Of a stretch of DNA of 64,000 nt, positions 46,195-55,053 are shown piece after piece; the stretch's first letter is position 1; every line of letters begins with the position of its first letter. The notes below the pieces were generated by a model. The model did not search any database. It was not told where the DNA came from and was given only the letters and a program-made list of their open reading frames with translations. Position numbers and translations under genes: made by a program. This stretch comes from an uncultured Clostridia bacterium (GTDB lineage Bacteria > Bacillota > Clostridia > TANB77 > CAG-508). The stretch is taken from positions 186,001 through 250,000 of the forward strand of contig CAKPQH010000001.1 in assembly GCA_934178475.1 (NCBI GenBank). The letters run 5' to 3'.

Positions 46195-49026
46195 TTATTT
46201 ATTATCTTCAGAATCTTTCTTTAGTCCATCAAATTTATTATTCATTTTGCACAATTCTTTATATTTAGACTCTAAATCCTTTCCACTCCATCCTGCATCA
46301 GCTAAATTTCCTTTTATTGTCTTTTCAAGTCCTGTCATATCCATCTTTGTTGTATTTCCTTTTACAGTACCATCATGGAATTTTGCAACAGCAGCTGCAG
46401 ACTTAACGTCCTTTATTCCACTAAATTCAGAATCTTTTATCATTTTCTCACAAGCAATAATAGAATCCACATCTTTTACTCCAACATCAAGATATTGACT
46501 AGCAACCTCATTAGCTCTTTCTCTACCAACACTTTTTTCAAGCTTTTTCATATTATCACTATTCTTCCACTCTTTTATAAACTTATCATGTTCCTTTTGT
46601 CTAGCTTTATCTTGATCTGCTATCTCATCTTTCATGGCAGTATAAGTTCCACTAAGTCCACTATTTTCATATGCATTTCCTACAAATCCATTTCCTAGTG
46701 AATAACCTCCTTTTGCCCCTAATGCTCCATATGACAATGCTTTTGCTGGAGAGCCATCTACTATTCCTGCTACAACTCCTAATCCTCCTAAAGCTGCTCC
46801 TGTTGCTAATCCTCCAAAAGTTCTAATAGGATGTGAGTTCTTTACTCTTTGCATTGCTCTTAACTTTTGATTTGACCAGTATCTTGAAGCTCCAGCTCTA
46901 GTTGCCAATCCTGCTTTTGAATTCCATACCTTTTTCGCTCCTCTACCAACTTTAGAACCAGCAATTTTATTCTTTCCAGTTTCCAAAGATGATGCTAATC
47001 TTAATCTCATTTTATTTGCTTTCTCTGATCCCGTTTGAGCCATACTTCCTATCTTATCTTTTGCATTTTCAATAAATTCTTGTGGTTTAGATTTTTCTGC
47101 TCCAAAAACATCATCATATACTTTTTGTCTTTCTTTCATAGATAATTCTTCTGTTGGTATATCTTTTGAATATTTATATTTTCCACCACTTTCAATATCT
47201 CCATTTCTATATGCTTCCATAGCTTCCTGCAAAGCTAATTGATCATCTGTTTCTGTTCCTTGTTCAACTTCTCTTCCGAAAGTATTTAGTTTTTCCCCTT
47301 CTTCATTTCCTTTATTCAATGTTTTTGCATTATCTGGTGCACCTCCATATATATTATCTGGATTATCAGGTGCATGCATTCTTGGTTTCTTTCCTCCTGA
47401 TTCTCCGGAACCTCCAGAACCTCCAGAACCGCCTTTTTTCCCTGGTCCTTTTGGTCCCATAATTGACTTCACTGCATTCATCATCAATGCTCCACCAGCC
47501 ATTCCTCCAAGCATTCCAGGAGTACTAGCCTTTTCGAAGTTAAACATTTTTCTTAAAAATTTCTCAGCCGGAATCATAAATCCCAAAGCAACAATAACAT
47601 AAATAGGGTTTTTTGCTGCAAAAGCTGTAGCTGAACCAACTAAAATCATATATAATAACAAATGCATTGGTTGCAATAATAAGTTAAATACGTACTCTTT
47701 AACCCATAAATCAAATCCTTGAGCTTTGCCATCTCCAGCTTTATCAATAGGATATGTAATCGCAACTAAAGGAGAAATCATTGTTAAAAATGACATGTAT
47801 ATAAACCTTTTTATATATATAAAAGTAAATATATACGTATATACCACTAAAACAACATATATTAATCTCCATCCTATTGATTCATACGCCGTATACTTTA
47901 TAGGTTTTCCATCATCATCTAATTCAGCCTCTCCATTCTCATCAGTTTTTACTCCAAACTGTATCTGTCCATTCATTCTTGCTTGTTGTAAAAAGTTATC
48001 TGCTGTAAAATGTAAATATTTTTTTCCGCCTTCTTCCACAATATATTGTTTCCAATATGTATCCCCAAATTGCTTCTCAAATTGATTTACTATATCTTTA
48101 TCACTTATTTTATATTTTTGAATTCCATCCTTTTCTCCGTTTTTTTCAGCATCATTATTAGCTTCAACTTTTACTGCATCCACTATATCTGTAATTTTAT
48201 CAACAGCAACATTGGCAAAAGTCATACCATAATGCATTAAAAATAATATACACATTCCTACAAGCCAATCCATACTTAATTGCTTGTACTTTGCTTTATC
48301 AGCAGATGTACTAGAAATTAATATTCTTATACCTATATATACTAATATTGAAAGCATAGCAATTAATGCAATATACCTTAATGTCACATACCAATCTGAT
48401 ATCGTTTTTCTTAATGCCATTAACATATTTGATTTTTCTGCTGCATCCTCAGTAGAATAAAGATCATTAATTTGATCTATAGCAGAATTATCAAAGAAAT
48501 TAACATTAAATGTTGGAACATCATTTGCAAAAATTTCATATGGTGAAATTGAAAAAACCGGAAAATAAACATCATCCCCCAATTGATTTTCAACTAATGG
48601 AATTGCAACTGCATATGTAATTGCAATCGCTGCTCCAGTTTTTAAAACAATCGTTATAACAGAACCCGCAATTGCTAATATTGTTCCTCCTGACGCAATA
48701 GTTGCTGCAACTGCGACTATTGCAACAACAGCAATAGCGACTGCTGCCAAAATTTTCAGCCAAGTAGTTGATGTTACGTCAACATGTAGCAACGAATCAT
48801 CTATTCCAAAAACAGCTTTTTGCAATATTGACATACATCCATCAGCTATACCAACTAATAATTTCAAAACCGAACTAATTAATTTTCCACCAAAGCTTGA
48901 CATCCAAGAATCCGCACTATCATCATCCGCATTAACAACATTTGGCATAATAAAAGCTACAATCATTATTGCTAAAACAGCTATCAGAATTTTCATCCAC
49001 AAACTTTTATTTTTTAAAATCTTCAT
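46195..49026 (-). CDS. VirB6/TrbL-like polytopic membrane protein
   Basis: 943 residues. A signal-like helix (about 10-30), then several more helices up to about residue 500, followed by a Gly/Lys/Pro-rich hydrophilic linker (GPKGPGKKGGSGGSGG) and a long charged cytoplasmic tail. This is the layout of VirB6-type channel proteins of Gram-positive conjugation systems, such as Orf15 of Tn916-like elements. It is 20 bp after the VirB4 ATPase gene, its usual neighbour. Confidence 0.78.
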   Translation of the reverse strand: MKILKNKSLWMKILIAVLAIMIVAFIMPNVVNADDDSADSWMSSFGGKLISSVLKLLVGIADGCMSILQKAVFGIDDSLLHVDVTSTTWLKILAAVAIAVVAIVAVAATIASGGTILAIAGSVITIVLKTGAAIAITYAVAIPLVENQLGDDVYFPVFSISPYEIFANDVPTFNVNFFDNSAIDQINDLYSTEDAAEKSNMLMALRKTISDWYVTLRYIALIAMLSILVYIGIRILISSTSADKAKYKQLSMDWLVGMCILFLMHYGMTFANVAVDKITDIVDAVKVEANNDAEKNGEKDGIQKYKISDKDIVNQFEKQFGDTYWKQYIVEEGGKKYLHFTADNFLQQARMNGQIQFGVKTDENGEAELDDDGKPIKYTAYESIGWRLIYVVLVVYTYIFTFIYIKRFIYMSFLTMISPLVAITYPIDKAGDGKAQGFDLWVKEYVFNLLLQPMHLLLYMILVGSATAFAAKNPIYVIVALGFMIPAEKFLRKMFNFEKASTPGMLGGMAGGALMMNAVKSIMGPKGPGKKGGSGGSGGSGESGGKKPRMHAPDNPDNIYGGAPDNAKTLNKGNEEGEKLNTFGREVEQGTETDDQLALQEAMEAYRNGDIESGGKYKYSKDIPTEELSMKERQKVYDDVFGAEKSKPQEFIENAKDKIGSMAQTGSEKANKMRLRLASSLETGKNKIAGSKVGRGAKKVWNSKAGLATRAGASRYWSNQKLRAMQRVKNSHPIRTFGGLATGAALGGLGVVAGIVDGSPAKALSYGALGAKGGYSLGNGFVGNAYENSGLSGTYTAMKDEIADQDKARQKEHDKFIKEWKNSDNMKKLEKSVGRERANEVASQYLDVGVKDVDSIIACEKMIKDSEFSGIKDVKSAAAVAKFHDGTVKGNTTKMDMTGLEKTIKGNLADAGWSGKDLESKYKELCKMNNKFDGLKKDSEDNK

Positions 49027-49046
49027 TATCTAATACCCCCTCTAGT

Positions 49047-51008
49047 CTAGTTCTTTTGTTCCGCTAATTTATTTAAATTTGTCTCAACAAACTCAAATTC
49101 TTTTTTCGTTGGCATTATTTTTAATATAGCTGTTTCAGCACCTACTTTTAATAGTCCTTCTCCCTTTTGACAGGTAACTAAAAATCCTGATTCTCCCTCA
49201 GAAAGTTTAAATACTTCTTTAAGATGTTGTATTTCAGATTTATCTTGTGCTAAAAACAACTTTGTATCTGAAGATGTAAGTACTGCTTGTGCCTCTGGTT
49301 TTTCATAAAAGTCATCAAACCTTTGTGAAATAATGGCAAGTGAAACATTTCTTTTACGAGCACGTCTTGCCATTTTATTTAAAAAGTCTACAGCTTCTGG
49401 GAATGGAAGTAACATCCATGCCTCATCAACAATAACTCTTTTCTTTCTCGCCCTTTTTCTATCTTCACTATTTTTCTTAACATATTTTTCCCAAATCCAA
49501 GAAAGTAGTATTTGTTGTGCAAGCGGTCTCGCAAATCTCTCTTCTAAATTTGAAATATCTAAGTTAATAAATGGAACTTCTTCATCCAATAATTCAAATG
49601 TAGATTGTCCATCAAAATATGCCATTTGTCCATCAAACTCTTTAACATATTGTTTCATAACTTTTAATAAATAACTATAATGATATTCATAGTTTTTATT
49701 TGTATTTTCCCTAGCTTTATTTGTCATTCTCCTATACCAGCTACCAATTGTAGGCATAGGTTTCTTTTCCTTCGTAAGCATATTTCCTCTTCTCATAGCT
49801 TCTTGAGATTGAACATATAAACTTTCAGGATTACTGTTTATTCCTAAAGCCGCATACTCTTCTGCAACAGACTCAGCAATAATCTGTTTAGTAAGCTCAT
49901 TAACTTCATCACTTCTTGTACTACCTTTTGCCATTGTAACTAAAGCTTGTGTTACGTCTTCTACTTTATTTTCAATATTTAAAATTGCTCTTTCTCTACC
50001 TGTTATCTCATCTTTAACAGTTTCAGGTTCTATATCAAATAAATTAATTACTGTCTTTGAATTTGGACTAATAACAACATTTATTCCTCCTAAGGACTCA
50101 GCAACAATCGTATACTCACCTTCTGCATCTAAAGCTAAACTTTCAATTCCCATAAGAACTGATGATCTAGATATTAACGTCTTCATTGTAACTGATTTAC
50201 CAGCACCTGACTTTGCAAATATAACCATATTATAATTTGTAAGTGAATGATGGAAATTATCAAATAATATTGGTGTTCCTGTTTGTTTATTAAATCCTAA
50301 TGGCACTCCTGTAGGATGTCCAACTTCTGATGTTGTAAAAGGAAATACTGTTCCCATTGAATTTCTATCAAATGTATGTAATTTGTTTATCTTATCATTC
50401 ATAAGTGGTAAATTGCTTTGAAAAGCATCTTCTTGCATTCCCCATGCTGTTTTTATTCCAACCAAACTTTTAGACATTTCTGATGCAAGCATCTTTGTAT
50501 ATCTATCTAAATCCTCTATACTATATGTAAACAATGTTGCAACAACTGATGCCTCAAATAATTTATTAAATCCTGCTGCAATTTCATCTCTCAACTCTTC
50601 TGCTTCGAATCTTTTTTGAGCTAATGTGCTTTCTCTATTTATATTTCCTCTATCTGCTGCTACAATTCTTTCTGTCTCCAACTCATTAATTGTTCTGTTT
50701 AATTCATTTTGTGATCTTTCTTCTTTTATTGGTTTTATATATATAGATGTATTTACATCTCCAAACATATATAAATCTCTAAATATTTCTGGGAATACAG
50801 CCATACGTGGAAGTGTAGAAACAAAGAAACTTCTTGCATATCTTTTAGTTCCTGAAATAATTTCTAAGTGATCTATATCTGATGCATCTATCCCAGAAGG
50901 AGCTATTAATTCTTTTATTGTTTTTCTCTTCAAAAACTTTGCAACTTCTTCTTGTTCTTTAAGCTGTTCTTCTAGGTCTGCCTGGTTTTTTAACTTCTTT
51001 TTGCTCAT
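49047..51008 (-). CDS. VirB4-type ATPase
   Basis: 653-residue energy component of a type IV secretion-like machine. Walker A is FAKSGAGKSVTMKTL (about residues 265-279), Walker B is VIVDEAWML (about 525) and later motifs SLAIISQRFDDF and FLAQDKSEI are typical of VirB4/TraC. ATG 51008 has AGGAGG 9 nt upstream and overlaps the upstream gene by 50 bases. The N-terminal domain normally fused to VirB4 is mostly on the separate upstream protein. There is no VirD4-type coupling protein nearby. Confidence 0.9.
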   Translation of the reverse strand: MSKKKLKNQADLEEQLKEQEEVAKFLKRKTIKELIAPSGIDASDIDHLEIISGTKRYARSFFVSTLPRMAVFPEIFRDLYMFGDVNTSIYIKPIKEERSQNELNRTINELETERIVAADRGNINRESTLAQKRFEAEELRDEIAAGFNKLFEASVVATLFTYSIEDLDRYTKMLASEMSKSLVGIKTAWGMQEDAFQSNLPLMNDKINKLHTFDRNSMGTVFPFTTSEVGHPTGVPLGFNKQTGTPILFDNFHHSLTNYNMVIFAKSGAGKSVTMKTLISRSSVLMGIESLALDAEGEYTIVAESLGGINVVISPNSKTVINLFDIEPETVKDEITGRERAILNIENKVEDVTQALVTMAKGSTRSDEVNELTKQIIAESVAEEYAALGINSNPESLYVQSQEAMRRGNMLTKEKKPMPTIGSWYRRMTNKARENTNKNYEYHYSYLLKVMKQYVKEFDGQMAYFDGQSTFELLDEEVPFINLDISNLEERFARPLAQQILLSWIWEKYVKKNSEDRKRARKKRVIVDEAWMLLPFPEAVDFLNKMARRARKRNVSLAIISQRFDDFYEKPEAQAVLTSSDTKLFLAQDKSEIQHLKEVFKLSEGESGFLVTCQKGEGLLKVGAETAILKIMPTKKEFEFVETNLNKLAEQKN

Positions 51009-52176
51009 TTTTCTTTGCCTCCTTTTCATCCTTACTATCTTTTTTTACTATTTCTTTAGCCTTATCAGCAACATCATTACCAATTAATCCTTTATTATTA
51101 TCAATAATTATTTGTGCCATTTTATCCATTAAATCATTAAAGTCTGCTTCTTTCTTTTTTAGTGCCTTTTCTTTTTCAGTTTCTTGTTTTGCTTTAAATA
51201 CCGCATCATTTGCTTTTCTAATAGCTTCTCTTTCTATCTGTTCATCCAAAGCTTTCATTTTCTTATCTAAAACATCTGGTGCAGTTACATATAACTGATC
51301 ATATCCTGCCTTTATTGCTTTTTGTAAATCATAAGTCTCAGCTTCATCTCTGTTATATGCCATATATAATAAATTTGTTAATTCCACTGAATCTAAAATT
51401 TTACTGCTTATTCCACAAACAGATAATAAGCTTATTGTTGATTGGCATCTTGTATATAATTCAGCAAAAGCCATATTTTCAACTTCATCCTTATTATAAT
51501 CTCCTACACCAACTTCATCAGAATAATAAGGAATAATTATGTAATACTGTTTACTTAAAATATTTTTATTTAAACTCATTCTCTCTGTATTACTAACAAT
51601 ATCAGCTCCATATTCATATAAGTTTCTTGCCTTAGTAACTTCAAAGTTTTGTTTATTTAACTGTTCTTTTGTGTAATTTCCAGATCTTACTTTCTGATTG
51701 TAATCATATTCTTTTTGCATTAAATTATTTCCAAGCTTTTTAACTCTATCTTTATAATTACTAATGCTTCCGGTTAAATCAACTGTTCTTGTCTGTACAT
51801 ATATTTGAATCGGATGTCTTAAAGTATTTAAATATTGTATAAAACCTTGTTCAACACTTGCTTTTTCAACACCAGACATTAAATCATAATTTATTCCCTG
51901 ACATTTAACAACCATTAAAAATTTTTTACTACCATTTTGAACAATCATATTATCTTCAATCTTATCAAATTCCATAAAATTAAAAATTGACTGAACATCA
52001 TAATTTAATTTAACTTTACTTTTAGTTGTTGTTGGCTGTATAGGTTTATTCTCTTCATTTTCCTTCTTTTTTGATTTAAGTTTTAAAACTATAAATACAC
52101 AAACCAAAGCAAACAATACTAAAATCATTACCACTAGTACCACCATTAATAATTGTGCTATTTGATTATTTTCCAT
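50959..52176 (-). CDS. Separate VirB4 N-terminal-domain protein with membrane helix
   Basis: 405 residues: one membrane helix (about 8-32), then an alpha/beta region (FNFMEFDKIEDNMIVQNGSK, MVVKCQGINYDL) that resembles the N-terminal domain of VirB4/CagE proteins, then a long Lys/Glu-rich coiled-coil tail ending in KKPGRPRRTA. Gene overlap with the ATPase and a shared ribosome binding region suggest a fixed partnership. Split VirB4 is seen in some Gram-positive systems. Confidence 0.7.
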   Translation of the reverse strand: MENNQIAQLLMVVLVVMILVLFALVCVFIVLKLKSKKKENEENKPIQPTTTKSKVKLNYDVQSIFNFMEFDKIEDNMIVQNGSKKFLMVVKCQGINYDLMSGVEKASVEQGFIQYLNTLRHPIQIYVQTRTVDLTGSISNYKDRVKKLGNNLMQKEYDYNQKVRSGNYTKEQLNKQNFEVTKARNLYEYGADIVSNTERMSLNKNILSKQYYIIIPYYSDEVGVGDYNKDEVENMAFAELYTRCQSTISLLSVCGISSKILDSVELTNLLYMAYNRDEAETYDLQKAIKAGYDQLYVTAPDVLDKKMKALDEQIEREAIRKANDAVFKAKQETEKEKALKKKEADFNDLMDKMAQIIIDNNKGLIGNDVADKAKEIVKKDSKDEKEAKKNEQKEVKKPGRPRRTA

Positions 52177-52522
52177 TTGTTTCTACCTCCTTATCTTTAT
52201 AGACATATATTCTATTGTGTTTCATTTTAAATTTTATCCATCTCATTATAATTGTATCTATATTTTCTCCTCCCGCTTTAGACATAAATGAATTTTTATT
52301 ATTTTCTGGTATCTTAAATGTCCCTATTGCAAATCCCATAAACGCAAACAATACAACAAACCCAATTCCTAACATTTTTAATTTCATTGCATTGAACAAA
52401 AAATAAAATATTAATCCAACTCCTCCACCAACAGCTGTATATATTAACGCCTTAGTTGAGAATATCAATAAAATTCTACTTTCACCTTTATAATTTCTAG
52501 GTATTTGATATGGTCCTCCCAT
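52166..52522 (-). CDS. PrgI/VirB3-like small membrane protein
   Basis: 118 residues, starting MGGPYQIPRNYKGESRI, then two close membrane helices and a cytoplasmic tail with IDTIIMRWIKFKMKHNRIY. This is the PrgI pattern; PrgI proteins precede VirB4 in Gram-positive transfer operons (Orf17-like in Tn916). ATG 52522 follows AAGGAGG; a frame to 52549 lacks one. It overlaps the VirB4 N-domain gene by 11 bases. Confidence 0.85.
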   Translation of the reverse strand: MGGPYQIPRNYKGESRILLIFSTKALIYTAVGGGVGLIFYFLFNAMKLKMLGIGFVVLFAFMGFAIGTFKIPENNKNSFMSKAGGENIDTIIMRWIKFKMKHNRIYVYKDKEVETNGK

Positions 52523-52575
52523 TATTTTTCCTCCTTGTTTTAGGCACACTCCACCTTATTTTACTATTACTTAAA

Positions 52576-52584
52576 ATTATAACA
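52576..52584 (-). promoter_or_regulatory. Extended -10 promoter of the secretion-machine operon
   Basis: On the minus strand TGTTATAAT (TG-N-TATAAT) ends at 52576, about 54 bases before the PrgI-like ATG and downstream of the pilin terminator. No clear -35. Confidence 0.55.
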
Positions 52585-52666
52585 TATTTCAATTAGAATT
52601 TGTCATCTTTTGGAGAAAAAATAAAAATTTAATATAATTGTAATCTTTTTGTAATTTTTCTGTAAT

Positions 52667-52715
52667 AAAAAATAGAAATAAGTCCGATTTTAAATTAGAC
52701 TTATTTCTATTTTTT
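52667..52715. terminator. Strong terminator after the last pilin gene
   Basis: AAAAAATAGAAATAAGTC and GACTTATTTCTATTTTTT form an 18-bp perfect inverted repeat with a T-run, 10 bases past the pilin stop. It separates the pilin unit from the machine operon. Confidence 0.92.
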
Positions 52716-52724
52716 ATTATTTAC

Positions 52725-53081
52725 CTATGTAATTTTTATCGATTGTATAACTGTAACTATTCCTGATGCAGAAAATACTAGTAATGCTCCTATAAAATAG
52801 GGTAACATTGTTTTCTTATATTCTGCTTTTTCTTCTGCACTTCCCATCATATATTTTATACCTAATACAACTATTACAGCAACAGATACAACCATTCCTA
52901 TATTTTTAAGAACACTTATTATTTTATTTCCCATACTGGCTATTTGAGTATCTGATGAATTATCAGTTCCTTGAAGTTGTGAAGGATTTATTGCAGCCAT
53001 TGTCTCTGGTATAAAAGCAGAAATCATTACTCCAACAATCATTATTATCAAAAAAAACTTGGTTACTTTTTTTCTATTCAT
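52725..53081 (-). CDS. VirB2-type pilin-like protein, copy 4
   Basis: 118 residues: signal helix (IIMIVGVMISAFIPETMAA, about 12-30), short polar part, then two membrane helices around GIKYMMGSAEEKAEYKK and PYFIGALLVFSASGIV. The same motif is in the three genes upstream. This matches the small two-helix pilin-like subunits of Gram-positive type IV secretion. AGGAGGG before the ATG. Fourth of four tandem copies. Confidence 0.85.
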   Translation of the reverse strand: MNRKKVTKFFLIIMIVGVMISAFIPETMAAINPSQLQGTDNSSDTQIASMGNKIISVLKNIGMVVSVAVIVVLGIKYMMGSAEEKAEYKKTMLPYFIGALLVFSASGIVTVIQSIKIT

Positions 53082-53108
53082 ATTATCCCCTCCTTAACTA
53101 TCATTTGT

Positions 53109-53142
53109 AAAAAGATAAATAGCATATGCTATTTATCTTTTT
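53109..53142. terminator. Perfect 34-bp palindrome between pilin copies 3 and 4
   Basis: AAAAAGATAAATAGCAT joined directly to its reverse complement, with T5 at each end: an uninterrupted palindrome that can act as an intrinsic terminator or attenuator within the pilin unit. Confidence 0.85.
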
Positions 53143-53150
53143 ATTAACAA

Positions 53151-53504
53151 TTAGAATTGGATACTTGCAATAACTTTTACTATTGCAGCTGCAGAGAATA
53201 TTAATAATGCCCCTATAAAATAAGGTATTAAAGTCTTTTTATACTCTGCTTTCTCTTCTGCACTTCCCATCATGTATTTTATACCTAAAATAACTAAAAC
53301 AGCTACTGCAACAACCATACCTATATTAGTTATTACATTTATGATTTTTGCTCCTATTTGTGTTACTTCACCAACAGCTTGTGGGTCTTGATCTAATTCA
53401 TCAAGAATACCCCCATCACCAGCTGCAAAAACAGGTACTACAGATAGAATCACACATAAAACAATAGACATAATTCCAATTATTTTCATTGTTTTTTTAT
53501 TCAT
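53151..53504 (-). CDS. VirB2-type pilin-like protein, copy 3
   Basis: 117 residues: signal helix ending near VPVFAAGDG, then GIKYMMGSAEEKAEYKK and PYFIGALLIFSAAAIVKV. It is the closest relative of copy 4 (the central 17 residues are identical), so it arose by recent tandem duplication. AGGAGG before the ATG. The palindrome at 53109 follows it. Confidence 0.85.
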   Translation of the reverse strand: MNKKTMKIIGIMSIVLCVILSVVPVFAAGDGGILDELDQDPQAVGEVTQIGAKIINVITNIGMVVAVAVLVILGIKYMMGSAEEKAEYKKTLIPYFIGALLIFSAAAIVKVIASIQF

Positions 53505-53572
53505 AATATTTCCTCCTTTTTTATTTGTTTTATATTAAAAATCTAATAAAATATTAGAAAGTTAAAAACTAA

Positions 53573-53953
53573 TTATACAACATTATTCATTACGGTTACT
53601 ACCAATTTCCATATTGCAAAAGCACCAAAAACAATTACACACCCTATAACATATGGTATTAATTGTTCCTTTACTTTTGCCTTATCTTCAGCACTAGCAG
53701 CCATGAATTTTATTCCTAAAACTACTCCTATAATGCTAGCAGCTGCAATGCCTATATAAAGTAATATATAATACATACTAGCAGATGCATCTTCAAGCTT
53801 GCTTTCATCAATCTTAACATTTCCTTTACTCACAAAATCGTCAGCACCTTTAAATATATCTCCCCATGTTCCCGCATTTGATATCGTAGGAAATGATATC
53901 ATAAAAATAATACTAATAGCAACTATACTTATTAAAATATTCCTTTTTTTCAT
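53573..53953 (-). CDS. VirB2-type pilin-like protein, copy 2
   Basis: 126 residues: signal helix (about 4-24), a short polar insert of about 30 residues, then GIKFMAASAEDKAKVKEQ and PYVIGCVIVFGAFAIW. It is the most divergent copy: ASAEDKA replaces GSAEEKA. ATG 53953 has AGGAGG 6-7 nt upstream; the seven residues before it are not supported. Confidence 0.8.
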   Translation of the reverse strand: MKKRNILISIVAISIIFMISFPTISNAGTWGDIFKGADDFVSKGNVKIDESKLEDASASMYYILLYIGIAAASIIGVVLGIKFMAASAEDKAKVKEQLIPYVIGCVIVFGAFAIWKLVVTVMNNVV

Positions 53954-53989
53954 ATCATCCCTCCTATCTCTCATAGATTTAACTATTTA

Positions 53990-54361
53990 TTAAAAATTTT
54001 GTACTATATTAAATATTAAATTAGGTAAAACTGAAACTGAAAATACTAATATAGCTCCTATAATATATCCTGGCATTACTTGTTTAAACTCTGCTTTTTC
54101 TTCAATACTTCCCGTCATAAATCTTATACCTATTATCATTAATGCTCCAACAGATACTACTATTCCAATATTTCTAATTGTAGATAATATTACATCTACT
54201 TTTTTTATAAACTGTTGATCATCATCTGGAGCTATTACACTACTTTCTTGTTTACTTGGATCCCACTTATTAGGATCTAATACATCTGCCGCCATACATA
54301 TATTAGTACAAAACATCTGAATTACAATAAATACAATCATTATTATAGATAATCTTTTCAT
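53990..54361 (-). CDS. VirB2-type pilin-like protein, copy 1
   Basis: 123 residues: signal helix (about 5-25, ending CMAAD), then GIRFMTGSIEEKAEFKQ and PGYIIGAILVFSVSVLP. First gene of the pilin unit, just downstream of a good promoter. The start ATG 54361 has a weak GGTGAT-type site. The four copies might form different subunits of one filament or a base. Confidence 0.8.
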   Translation of the reverse strand: MKRLSIIMIVFIVIQMFCTNICMAADVLDPNKWDPSKQESSVIAPDDDQQFIKKVDVILSTIRNIGIVVSVGALMIIGIRFMTGSIEEKAEFKQVMPGYIIGAILVFSVSVLPNLIFNIVQNF

Positions 54362-54384
54362 AATAATCACCACTTCTCTATTTA

Positions 54385-54413
54385 ATTATAACTTATATTT
54401 TTTTTATTTGCAA
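54385..54413 (-). promoter_or_regulatory. Promoter of the pilin unit
   Basis: On the minus strand TTGCAA (54413-54408), 17-nt spacer and TATAAT (54390-54385), 24 bases before the first pilin ATG. Confidence 0.75.
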
Positions 54414-54515
54414 CTTTTTGTCAAAAATTTGCAGTAATTTTTCTCTAAAATCTTTCTTTAAATAAAAATATTGAAAGAATACCTATACAAGATAACCTTT
54501 TAATATTTCCCTTTT

Positions 54516-54635
54516 TTACAGTAGTTTGAGTAACCAAACGTAAGCACAGCAAATTACAAATACAACTATTATATAAATAATTTGACCTAATAACCAACAC
54601 AAGCCCGTAATAATTAATGTGCAAATAAAAACTAT
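54516..54635 (-). CDS. Possible small membrane peptide with ATA start
   Basis: A 39-residue frame, hydrophobic throughout (TLIITGLCWLLGQIIYIIV, then VICCAYVWLL), beginning at ATA 7 nt after a perfect AAGGAGG (54643-54649). No ATG/GTG fits that site. A longer 76-residue frame in another phase is less protein-like. It lies between the tRNA-Ser genes and the pilin promoter. Taken alone it could be chance; the ribosome binding site makes it worth listing. Confidence 0.35.
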   Translation of the reverse strand: MVFICTLIITGLCWLLGQIIYIIVVFVICCAYVWLLKLL

Positions 54636-54716
54636 CTTTATTCCTCCTTACATAAAAAAATCGACATTCATTCAATTCATGTTATGTTTTACTTTGCATA
54701 ATATATCGATTAATGC

Positions 54717-54749
54717 AAAAAAATACTAGCTATTTGCTAGTATTTTTTC
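54717..54749. terminator. Terminator after tRNA-Ser(GCT)
   Basis: AAAAAATACTAGC and its complement TGCTAGTATTTTTT around loop TATT, just past the 3' end of the tRNA on the minus strand. Confidence 0.85.
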
Positions 54750-54750
54750 T

Positions 54751-54840
54751 TGGCGGAGAAAGAGGGGTTCGAACCCTCGCGCCCGTTGCCAGACCTAACA
54801 GTTTAGCAAACTGTCCCCTTCACCACTTGGGTATTTCTCC
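54751..54840 (-). tRNA. tRNA-Ser(GCT)
   Basis: Class II tRNA on the minus strand: acceptor GGAGAAA/TTTCTCC with encoded CCA, anticodon stem ACAGT/ACTGT, loop TTGCTAA (anticodon GCT), long variable arm and T-arm GGTTCGAACC. Reads AGC/AGT. Confidence 0.96.
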
Positions 54841-54849
54841 TTATTTATT

Positions 54850-54875
54850 AAAAAAACTACAGAAATTATCTGTAG
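54850..54875 (-). terminator. Hairpin between the two tRNA-Ser genes
   Basis: CTACAG/CTGTAG stem with a 7-nt loop; on the minus strand a T-run follows. Confidence 0.7.
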
Positions 54876-54887
54876 GCTTGTTTTTGT

Positions 54888-54979
<92 letters not shown>

Positions 54980-55053
54980 AAGTGCCACCGACCTAGTTAT
55001 AATACCATAATTTTTCTAACTTTGTCAATAGCAAATTAATATTTTTTTGATTT

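Noticed and set aside
54445..54675. 76-residue minus-strand frame
   Set aside because: Cys/Tyr/Leu-rich with poor protein character, and it ignores the AAGGAGG site. The overlapping hydrophobic 39-residue frame fits the site better.
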